This document shows positions 1 through 8,409 of a stretch of 18,268 nt of DNA, piece after piece. Within the stretch, counting starts at the first letter, position 1. Each line of letters starts with the position of its first letter. Under the pieces are notes generated by a model. That model saw nothing but the letters and a program-made list of their open reading frames with translations. It did not search any database and was not told where the DNA came from. The position numbers and the translations under genes were made by a program. The DNA comes from Aquabacterium sp. (GTDB taxonomy: Bacteria; Pseudomonadota; Gammaproteobacteria; Burkholderiales; Burkholderiaceae_C): assembly GCA_030654555.1 (NCBI GenBank), contig JAURXG010000158.1, forward strand, positions 1 to 18,268. Direction: 5' to 3'.

Positions 1-157
1 CCAACACCACACGCCGCACCGATTCCGACGTAGTCCACCACCTTGCGCCACAAGACCTCCCGCGCACCGGATGGGTGCGTAAATTGGGGTAGCCAAGTGG
101 GACATCAGCAGCTGTCAGCGCTAGAAAATCCTTATAAATCAACAACTTAAAGAAAAA
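1..157. other. Non-coding stretch beyond the ssrA 3' end, with an AT-rich patch
   Basis: I find no gene here that I can support. Short open frames exist on both strands but lack a recognisable product or the strong G/C third-position bias of the neighbouring genes. By my count bases 1–60 and 61–120 are about 62% G+C, while 121–157 is only 8 of 37 (about 22%), far below the rest of the window. The AT-rich patch abuts the CCA end of tmRNA and, read on the minus strand, begins with TTTTTC, which may serve as the tmRNA transcription end. An imperfect hairpin, CGCACC–GGTGCG, lies around 62–78. The 3' ends of ssrA genes are well-known integration sites, so this could be the edge of an inserted element, but no integrase or direct repeat is visible. 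Confidence 0.4.
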
Positions 158-532
158 TGGTGGAGCCGGGGGGAATCGAACCCCCGTCCGCAAGCCATCA
201 CCGGCCAGTTCTACATGCTTAGCTGTCTGATTTGAGTCTCGTGAGCCTGATCGCGCAGCAGCACGCTATCGGGCCCACCAGTCACTTGGTTCTCGTCCCC
301 TGCTGAATGACGCAGCAGGGCACCAGCCAATGTGTATGACTTCGCAGCCCTTTGCCTTGCGGCATCAGGCCCGGCCCATCGGCGAACCGTTGCGAAGCTC
401 ACCGGTTTTTAAGCGGCGAGGGCGTACGAAGTATCGTTCGCAGTTACTTTGTTTCCAGTGGTTTTACGAGCGAACTGGTGCTCGGCATGCCCTGAACCGA
501 CTCCGTACCCACGTCGAAGCCAGGTCGGCCCC
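158..532 (-). ncRNA. ssrA: Transfer-messenger RNA (tmRNA)
   Basis: tmRNA rescues ribosomes stalled on broken mRNA and tags the unfinished protein for proteolysis, working with SmpB. On the minus strand the 5' end GGGGCCG (from 532) pairs with the 3' CGGCTCC, which is followed by ACCA. The third pair is G·U, the alanyl-tRNA synthetase identity element. The T-arm carries GGTTCGATTCC near 175–185, and CCA is encoded (plus-strand TGG at 158–160). The internal tag frame encodes ANDTSYALAA then TAA, closely matching the E. coli tag ANDENYALAA. The roughly 375-nt length fits a one-piece tmRNA. The gene starts 14 nt after the phosphatase stop codon on the same strand, so it is either processed from a longer transcript or started from a promoter inside the phosphatase gene. 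Confidence 0.95.
409..441 (-). other. tmRNA proteolysis-tag reading frame
   Basis: Within ssrA, codons GCG AAC GAT ACT TCG TAC GCC CTC GCC GCT TAA read A-N-D-T-S-Y-A-L-A-A-stop. The ALAA end is the degron read by ClpXP/ClpA and the AND start binds SspB in proteobacteria. The resume codon is GCG, preceded by AACT on the minus strand. The central T-S residues differ from the E. coli E-N. Confidence 0.93.
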
Positions 533-543
533 TGGTAAGACCT

Positions 544-570
544 AGTTTAGGCCAGTTCCAGCCAATGCAA
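544..570 (-). promoter_or_regulatory. Possible ssrA promoter inside the 3' end of the phosphatase gene
   Basis: On the minus strand TTGCAT (570–565) and TAAACT (549–544) are separated by 15 nt and lie 11 nt before the mature tmRNA 5' end. The spacer is short and the -10 match imperfect, so this is only a candidate. Processing by RNase P from a read-through transcript of the upstream operon is an equally good explanation. Confidence 0.25.
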
Positions 571-1212
571 GAGCTCGCCCGGCGAAGAAAGCACGCGGTC
601 GGCGCCCCAGGCGTGCACCGGCTCGCCCTGCCCCAGGTAGCCCCAGCCGGCGGCCAGCGTGGCCATGCCCGCGGCCTGCCCGGCGAGGATGTCGCGGTGG
701 TCGTCGCCGATGTACGCGCAGGCCTCGGGCGCCACGCTGATGCGCCGCGCCGCCTCGAGCAGCGGCGCGGGATGGGGCTTGGCATGCGGCGTGGTGTCGC
801 CGGCGATCACCACCGCGGCGCGCTGCGCCAGGCCCAGCCCCGCCACCAGCGGCGCGGTGAAGCGCATCGCCTTGTTGGTGACGATGCCCCAGCGCAAGCC
901 GGCCGCGTCCAGCGCATCCAGCACCGGCAGCACCGCGGCAAACACCTGGGTGCTGCGCAGCAGCCGTTCGGCGTAACGCGCCAGGAAGGCGTCGCGCAGA
1001 TCGGCAAAGCGTTCGTCGCCCGGCAGCACGCCAAAGGCCACCCCCACCATGCCGCGGGCGCCCGCACCCACCATCGGCCTCAGGGCCGCGTGCGGCAGCG
1101 GCGCCAGCCCATGTTCGGCGCGCAGATCGTTGGCTGCGCCGGCCAGATCGGGCGCGCTGTCGATCAGCGTGCCGTCCAGGTCGAACAGCAGCACGGGCGC
1201 CGCGGGCCTCAT
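547..1212 (-). CDS. gph: HAD-superfamily phosphatase, MupP / phosphoglycolate phosphatase type
   Basis: A 221-aa haloacid-dehalogenase phosphatase. Motif I is DLDGT (D11 nucleophile, D13), motif II is the Thr of VTNK (T112), motif III is K145 in HAKPHP, and motif IV is GDDHRDI (169–175). The cap domain lies between motifs I and II, as in subfamily IA. It is usually annotated as phosphoglycolate phosphatase. Its position beside ubiG, and the GAR-MV-AF, WG-VTNK, GDD-RDI and WGAD segments, resemble from memory Pseudomonas MupP, which dephosphorylates N-acetylmuramic acid 6-phosphate in the AmgK–MurU peptidoglycan recycling route; this substrate is inference. Its ATG overlaps the ubiG stop by four bases (ATGA), implying translational coupling. 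ssrA follows after 14 nt. Family assignment is firm; the substrate is not. Confidence 0.93.
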   Translation of the reverse strand: MRPAAPVLLFDLDGTLIDSAPDLAGAANDLRAEHGLAPLPHAALRPMVGAGARGMVGVAFGVLPGDERFADLRDAFLARYAERLLRSTQVFAAVLPVLDALDAAGLRWGIVTNKAMRFTAPLVAGLGLAQRAAVVIAGDTTPHAKPHPAPLLEAARRISVAPEACAYIGDDHRDILAGQAAGMATLAAGWGYLGQGEPVHAWGADRVLSSPGELLHWLELA

Positions 1213-1913
1213 CCAGGTGCCCGGCAGGCCAGCAGGTAGTTCACCGAAGTGTCGTTCGACAAGCGGAAGCGCTGGGTGAGCGGGTTGTATTCCAGACCCT
1301 TGAAACCATCGGGAACCAGCCCGGCCTCGCGGGCGAAACGGGTCAGTTCACTCGGGCGGATGAAGCGCTGGTATTCGTGCGTGCCCTTGGGCAGCAGCTT
1401 GAGCACATGCTCGGCACCCACGATGGCCAGCAACCAGGCCTTGGCATTGCGGTTGATGGTGGAGAAGAACACCCAGCCGCCGGGCTTGACCAGGGCCGCA
1501 CAGGCCCGCACCACGGAGGCGGGGTCGGGCACGTGCTCCAGCATCTCCATCGCGGTGACCACATCGAAGCTGGCCGGCGCCTCGGCCGCCAGGTCCTCGA
1601 CCGCCACCTCGCGGTAGCGCAGGTTGGCGACGCCGGCCTCCAGCGCGTGCAGTTGGGCCACCTTCAACGGCTTGGTCGACAGGTCGATGCCCAGCACCTC
1701 GGCGCCACGCTGGGCCATCGATTCGGCCAGGATGCCACCGCCGCAGCCCACGTCCAGCGCCCGCTTGCCGGCCAGGCGCGCCTGCTGGTCGATCCAGTCC
1801 AGCCGCAGTGGATTGAGCTGGTGCAACGGGCGGAAATCACCATCCTGATCCCACCAGCGGTGGGCCAGTTCACCAAACTTGGCCAGTTCCTGGGGGTCGG
1901 CATTCACGGTCAT
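1209..1913 (-). CDS. ubiG: Ubiquinone biosynthesis O-methyltransferase UbiG
   Basis: A 234-aa SAM-dependent methyltransferase that carries out both O-methylations in ubiquinone synthesis, acting at the inner face of the cytoplasmic membrane. The SAM-binding glycine motif is LDVGCGGG (53–60), followed by the acidic strand end GIDLS (75–79) and the EMLEHVPDP block (123–131). The conserved start region FGELAHRWWDQDGDF and the NPLRL segment match UbiG closely. The segment after VFFSTINRN corresponds to the membrane-associating insert of E. coli UbiG. I chose the ATG at 1913 because MTVNADPQELAKF aligns with the family; an in-frame ATG at 1934 would add seven unconvincing residues. It overlaps the downstream phosphatase by four bases. 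No clear Shine–Dalgarno sequence is visible. Confidence 0.97.
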   Translation of the reverse strand: MTVNADPQELAKFGELAHRWWDQDGDFRPLHQLNPLRLDWIDQQARLAGKRALDVGCGGGILAESMAQRGAEVLGIDLSTKPLKVAQLHALEAGVANLRYREVAVEDLAAEAPASFDVVTAMEMLEHVPDPASVVRACAALVKPGGWVFFSTINRNAKAWLLAIVGAEHVLKLLPKGTHEYQRFIRPSELTRFAREAGLVPDGFKGLEYNPLTQRFRLSNDTSVNYLLACRAPG

Positions 1914-1938
1914 GAGGGCATCGTAACGGCACAAACTG

Positions 1939-1960
1939 AAAACCCCGCCGAGGCGGGGTT
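1939..1960 (-). terminator. Rho-independent terminator downstream of ompA
   Basis: On the minus strand AACCCCGCC–TCG–GCGGGGTTTT forms an eight-to-nine-pair stem with a short loop and ends in a T run. It lies about 50 bases past the ompA stop and just upstream of ubiG, so it should end ompA transcription. Two further hairpins precede it. Confidence 0.75.
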
Positions 1961-2012
1961 CTTGAAGGCCCCGCCGAGGCGGGACGCTGATGCAAGGCCC
2001 GAAGGCCTGCGA
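1961..2012 (-). repeat. Two further hairpins between the ompA stop and its terminator
   Basis: Reading the minus strand from the ompA stop, GCAGGCC-TTCG-GGCCTTGC (about 1992–2010) is a stem with a TTCG loop. A near copy of the terminator core, CCCGCCTCGGCGGGG (about 1968–1982), follows. The same core recurs in the terminator at 1943–1958, so this spacer holds a short tandem duplication. Likely roles are transcript end protection or back-up termination. Confidence 0.55.
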
Positions 2013-2705
2013 TCACTTCTTGGCGCGAGTGCCCACCACTTCGATTTCGACGCGGCGGTTCTTGGCGCGGCCTTCGGAGGTCTTGTTGTCAGCCACCGGT
2101 TGCTTCTCGCCCTTGCCTTCGGTGTAGACGCGGTACTTTTCGATGCCCTTGCCCACCAGATAGGCCTTGACAGCTTCGGAACGCTGCACCGACAGCTTCT
2201 GGTTGTAGCCATCGGTACCCACGGCGTCGGTGTGACCCACGGCGATGATGACTTCCAGCGCGACGGCCGCGGTCTTGCCGACCAGATCGTCCAGCTTGGC
2301 CTTGGCTTCGGGCTTGAGCACCGACTTGTCGAAGTCGAAGAAGGCGTCAGCGGCGAAGGTGACCTTCTCGCTCACCGGCGCAGCCGGCACGACCGCAGGA
2401 GCCGGCTTCGGCGCAACGACCGGTGCAGGTGCGGGCGCCGGTGCCGGAGCGGGCGGAGCCGCGACCGGAGCGGGTGCCGGAGCAGCCGCGGGAGCGGCCG
2501 GCTTCAGCGCGCCGTCGCAGGCTTGATCGGCCGTGGCCGGGGTCCAGTTGGCGTCACGCCAGCAGAGTTCGCTGGTGCCGTTCTTCCAAACGGTGCCATC
2601 GGTCGAGCGCCAGTTGTCGGCACCGTTGGATTGCGCGAAAGCCGCGAAGGGCGCTGCGATAGCGGCCGACGCGAAGAGCACCGCCACCTTGTTCAGTTTC
2701 TTCAT
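2013..2705 (-). CDS. ompA: OmpA-family outer-membrane protein with peptidoglycan-binding domain
   Basis: A 230-aa exported protein that links outer membrane and cell wall. Residues 1–24 are a signal peptide with an AFA|Q cleavage site. Residues 25–65 form a short region rich in Trp and Asn with two cysteines (C48, C63), including ELCWRDANWTPAT, typical from memory of Bordetella-type OmpA. Residues 66–112 are a Pro/Ala linker. Residues 115–226 form the OmpA-C domain, with FFDFDKSVL, GHTD (D160) and LSVQR (R175); D and R are 15 residues apart, as in the diaminopimelate-binding pair of E. coli OmpA, and NRRVEIEV closes the domain. No eight-stranded barrel domain is present. A strong Shine–Dalgarno sequence (GAGGAGA) just before the ATG at 2705 fixes the start; an upstream in-frame ATG at 2774 is rejected. 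The gene has its own candidate promoter and a terminator, consistent with high expression. Confidence 0.95.
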   Translation of the reverse strand: MKKLNKVAVLFASAAIAAPFAAFAQSNGADNWRSTDGTVWKNGTSELCWRDANWTPATADQACDGALKPAAPAAAPAPAPVAAPPAPAPAPAPAPVVAPKPAPAVVPAAPVSEKVTFAADAFFDFDKSVLKPEAKAKLDDLVGKTAAVALEVIIAVGHTDAVGTDGYNQKLSVQRSEAVKAYLVGKGIEKYRVYTEGKGEKQPVADNKTSEGRAKNRRVEIEVVGTRAKK

Positions 2706-2716
2706 GATTCTCCTCT
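2706..2716 (-). promoter_or_regulatory. Shine–Dalgarno sequence of ompA
   Basis: On the minus strand GAGAGGAGAATC directly precedes the ATG at 2705. The AGGAG core is the best ribosome binding site in the window and decides the ompA start over the upstream in-frame ATG. Confidence 0.8.
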
Positions 2717-2760
2717 CGAGGAAAGCCGCAGATGCCTGCGTAATGTCCAAATCGGAAGCA

Positions 2761-2790
2761 ATAAAAGCCGGCAAACACCCGGTTTAGCAA
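2761..2790 (-). promoter_or_regulatory. Candidate ompA promoter
   Basis: On the minus strand TTGCTA (2790–2785) and TTTTAT (2766–2761) are separated by 18 nt, giving a leader of about 50 nt to the ompA ATG. The inverted repeat GGCAAAC (2770–2776) / GTTTGCC (2793–2799) brackets the -35 element and may be an operator or a chance palindrome. Confidence 0.4.
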
Positions 2791-2905
2791 GCGTTTGCCA
2801 CCGATGCCTCATTGTGCCATAGGGCCCTCCGCGGACCGGTTTTTCAGCCGCCAGATGCGATTGACGGGCCGTGTTGTTGCATGGCCGCGACAACTGGGGG
2901 CCGCA

Positions 2906-2911
2906 TAGAAT
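2906..2911 (+). promoter_or_regulatory. Candidate -10 element for gyrA
   Basis: TAGAAT sits 69 nt before the gyrA ATG in the ompA–gyrA divergent spacer. No convincing -35 sequence lies at 16–18 nt spacing. TTGACG at 2861 is too far away. The assignment rests on the -10 match and position only. Confidence 0.3.
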
Positions 2912-2980
2912 CACCGGTTGCCACGCGGAACGGTCTGCGCCGGCTCCCTTTGCCCATCGGCGCCGCCACGCCGCACCTGC

Positions 2981-5649
<2,669 letters not shown>

Positions 5650-5653
<4 letters not shown>

Positions 5654-6273
5654 ACCTGACCTCCCGACTGGCCCGCGCGGCCCTCATCACCGTGCTGGCC
5701 GGCGCCGCCGGCCTCAGCGCGGCGCAGGGCACCACGCCCAGCGCCAAGAAGGACCTGGTGCAGAAGGTGCTGACGCTGCAGCAGGCGGGCATCGAAAGCG
5801 TGGGCGTGGGCATTGCCAACCAGACCGCCAACCAGGTGCTGCAAGTGGCCGGCCAGGCCATGGGCCGCGTGCCCGCCGACAAGCGCGAGGCGCTGGGCGC
5901 CGAGCTGCAGGGCGAGGTGCGCAAGTTCTTCGACGACGTGGCGCCGCTGCTGCGCGCCAGCGCGGTGAAGAACGCGCCGTCGACCATCGGCGCCGCGCTG
6001 GAAGAGAAGTTCAGCGAGGACGAGCTGAAGGTGCTGATCGGCTGGCTCGAATCGCCGGTCAGCCGCAAGTACCAGCAGATGTCACCCGAACTGCAGCAAG
6101 GCCTGGGCCAGAAGCTGGTGGCCGAGACCCGGCCGCAGATCGAACCCAAGCTGAAGGCGCTGGAGCAGGTGATGGGCGCCAAGCTCGCCGCCGCGGTGGG
6201 TGCCGCGCCGGGCGCCTCCGGCCCGCGCGCCGCGGCACCGGCGGCCAAGGCCTCGGGCCCGACCAAGAAGTAA
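5650..6273 (+). CDS. Exported DUF2059-domain protein
   Basis: A 207-aa protein of unknown function. Residues 1–25 are a signal peptide (basic start, hydrophobic AALITVLAGAAGLSAA, likely cut after SAA), so it is probably periplasmic. The middle is helical. Residues about 115–150, with FSEDELKVLIGWLESPVSRK, match the DUF2059 pattern of an acidic helix followed by a SP-(S/G)-(R/K)-K turn. Residues about 178–207 are an Ala/Pro/Lys-rich, probably disordered tail. Its ATG lies inside the gyrA stop (ATGA), so translation is probably coupled to gyrA. As I recall it, a DUF2059 gene follows gyrA in other Burkholderiales, but no role is established. There are 22 nt before pheA. Confidence 0.85.
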
Positions 6274-6295
6274 ACCGATCCGCTGCACCCGCGCC

Positions 6296-7420
6296 ATGGC
6301 CGACCAACCCAAGCTGCCCGCCGCCGACGCCGGCCCCAACCCGGCCTTGCTGGCCTTGCGCGAGCGCATCGACGCCCTCGACCGCGAACTGCTGGCCCTG
6401 CTGAACCGCCGCATGCAGGTGGCGGTGGAGGTGGGCGAGCTCAAGAAGAGCGAGGGCTCGCCGGTGTTCCGCCCCGAGCGCGAGGCGCAAGTGATCGATG
6501 GCCTGAAGGCCATCAACCCCGGGCCGCTGAAGAACGAATCGGTGGCGCCGATCTGGCGCGAGATCATGTCGGCCAGCCGCGCGCTGGAGACTCCGACCCG
6601 GGTGGCCTACCTCGGCCCGGCCGGCACCTTCAGCGAAGAGGCGGCGCTGGGCTACTTCGGCAGTTCGATCGTGCGGGTGCCCTGCGCCAGCTTCGACGAG
6701 GTGTTCCGCACCACCACCGCCGGGGCGGCTGATTTCGGCGTGGTGCCGGTGGAGAACTCCACCGAAGGCGTGGTGGCGCGCTCGCTCGACCTGTTCCTGA
6801 CCACGCCGCTGTTCATCATCGGCGAGACCAGCCTGATCGTGCGCCACAACCTGCTGCGCAAGCGCAACGACCTGGCCGGCATCACCGCGGTGTGTGCGCA
6901 TCCTCAGGCCCTGGCCCAGTGCCACGGCTGGCTGAGCCACCACCTGCCCGACGTCGAGCGCCGGCCGGTGTCCAGCAACGCCGAGGGTGCGCGGCTGGCG
7001 TCCATCGACGAGGGCCTGGCCGCGATCGCCAGCACCCGCGCGGCGTCCGAGTTCGGCCTGCACCTGCTGGCGCCGGCGATCCAGGACGACGCCCACAACC
7101 GCACCCGCTTCGCGGTGGTCACCCACCCCGACCGGCACCCGGCGCCGCGGCCCTCGGGCCACGACTGCACCAGCCTGGTGGTCAGCGTGGACAACAAGCC
7201 CGGCGCGGTGCACGACCTGCTGGTGCCGCTGAAGGAGCACGGCGTGTCGATGACCCGCTTCGAGTCGCGCCCCGCGCGCTCGGGCCAGTGGGAGTACTAC
7301 TTCTACATCGACCTGCAGGGCCACCCCGACGAGCCGCACGTGGGCGCGGCGCTGCGCGCGCTGCGCGAGGCCTGCGCCTTCTTCAAGGTGCTGGGCACCT
7401 ACCCCATCGACGTGCACTGA
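6296..7420 (+). CDS. pheA: Bifunctional chorismate mutase / prephenate dehydratase (P-protein)
   Basis: A 374-aa cytoplasmic enzyme that converts chorismate to prephenate and then to phenylpyruvate for phenylalanine synthesis. Residues about 17–100 are an AroQ chorismate mutase (LRERIDALDRELLALLNRR and the later RPEREAQV). Residues about 102–280 are prephenate dehydratase, with GPAGTFSEEAA, PVENSTEGVV and the TRF motif (270–272). Residues about 290–370 are an ACT domain with ESRP (323–326), the phenylalanine-sensing site, so feedback inhibition by phenylalanine is expected. The ATG at 6296 places the mutase helix close to the N-terminus. The usual neighbour serC is absent upstream, and only 22 nt separate pheA from tyrA. 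Confidence 0.97.
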   Translation: MADQPKLPAADAGPNPALLALRERIDALDRELLALLNRRMQVAVEVGELKKSEGSPVFRPEREAQVIDGLKAINPGPLKNESVAPIWREIMSASRALETPTRVAYLGPAGTFSEEAALGYFGSSIVRVPCASFDEVFRTTTAGAADFGVVPVENSTEGVVARSLDLFLTTPLFIIGETSLIVRHNLLRKRNDLAGITAVCAHPQALAQCHGWLSHHLPDVERRPVSSNAEGARLASIDEGLAAIASTRAASEFGLHLLAPAIQDDAHNRTRFAVVTHPDRHPAPRPSGHDCTSLVVSVDNKPGAVHDLLVPLKEHGVSMTRFESRPARSGQWEYYFYIDLQGHPDEPHVGAALRALREACAFFKVLGTYPIDVH

Positions 7421-7442
7421 GCACGCGCGCCAGATCAAGCCC

Positions 7443-8330
7443 ATGTTCAACCAGCTCGGTGTCATCGGATGCGGCCTGATGGGCGGCTCGTTCGCGCTGG
7501 CGCTCAAGCGCGCGGGGCTGGTCAAGCGCGTCGTCGGCTACAGCAAGTCGCCGTCCACGACGGAGTTGGCCAAGCGCCTGGGCGTGATCGACGTGGCGGC
7601 CGAATCGGCGCTGCTGGCAGTGTCGGGCTCCGACATCGTGCTGATGGCCGTGCCGGTGGCCGCCACCGAGGCCACCTTCGGCGCCATCCGCCACGGCATC
7701 AAGGATGGCATGCTGGTGATGGACGTGGGCTCGACCAAGCGCGACGTGGTCGACACCGCGCGCCGGGTGCTGCGCCAGCAGATCGGCAACTTCGTGCCGG
7801 CGCACCCGATCGCCGGCAGCGAGCAATCGGGCGTGGCCCATGCCGACGCATCGCTCTACAACAGCCGCCAGGTGATCCTGACGCCGCTGCCGCAGACGCA
7901 GCCCGACCTGCTGCGCAAGGCCACCGACGTGTGGACGGCCATCGGCGCGCAGGTGCTGCGCATGACCCCCGAGAACCACGACGCCGCGTTTGCCGCCGTC
8001 AGCCACCTGCCGCACCTGCTGGCCTTCGCCTACTTCTCGGCCATCGCCAACCAGCCGGCCGGGCGCGATTTCCTGTCGCTGGCCGGCCCCGGGTTTCGCG
8101 ACTTCACCCGCATCGCCGCCAGCGATCCGGCGGTGTGGCGCGACATCCTGCTGGCCAACCGCGAAGAGGTGCTCAAGCAGAGCCAGCGCTTCCGCTTTGC
8201 GCTCGACGCGCTGGAGCATGTGATGCTGGCCGGCAACACGCAGGCGCTGGAAGACCTGATCCGCAGCGCCTCCGATGCCCGCGGCGCCTGGCAGATCGGC
8301 GGCGTGCCCCGCGGGCCGGCCGTCAAGTGA
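7443..8330 (+). CDS. tyrA: Prephenate dehydrogenase (TyrA family)
   Basis: A 295-aa NAD(P)-dependent enzyme that oxidises prephenate (or arogenate) to 4-hydroxyphenylpyruvate (or tyrosine). The Rossmann motif GCGLMG is at 9–14, the VGSTK segment at 95–99, the substrate-binding HPIAGSE at 121–127 and SHLPH at 187–191. There is no ACT domain and no fused chorismate mutase, unlike E. coli TyrA. Cofactor and substrate preference cannot be read with certainty; many betaproteobacterial TyrA proteins accept both prephenate and arogenate. In Pseudomonas this gene is fused to aroA; here it is separate, with 79 nt before aroA–cmk. Confidence 0.96.
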   Translation: MFNQLGVIGCGLMGGSFALALKRAGLVKRVVGYSKSPSTTELAKRLGVIDVAAESALLAVSGSDIVLMAVPVAATEATFGAIRHGIKDGMLVMDVGSTKRDVVDTARRVLRQQIGNFVPAHPIAGSEQSGVAHADASLYNSRQVILTPLPQTQPDLLRKATDVWTAIGAQVLRMTPENHDAAFAAVSHLPHLLAFAYFSAIANQPAGRDFLSLAGPGFRDFTRIAASDPAVWRDILLANREEVLKQSQRFRFALDALEHVMLAGNTQALEDLIRSASDARGAWQIGGVPRGPAVK

Positions 8331-8409
8331 AACGCCAGCCCCGATCGCCGGCTTGACGCACACGGTCCGGACCCGGACCTGAACCGATCGGCCCTCCACC
8401 GATGTCGCC

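Noticed and set aside
1..120. Fragment of a gene running off the left edge
   Set aside because: Short open frames exist on both strands, but codon bias is weak and no product can be recognised.
211..545. Small open frames on both strands within ssrA
   Set aside because: They lie in the structured tmRNA; only the ten-residue tag frame is meaningful.
1377..2822. Long plus-strand open frame opposite ubiG and ompA (481 codons)
   Set aside because: Antisense shadow crossing the ompA terminator and promoter; no recognisable domain.
2918..2980. N-terminal extension of GyrA from the upstream ATG
   Set aside because: The 21 extra residues do not resemble GyrA, and the ATG at 2981 gives the standard family start.
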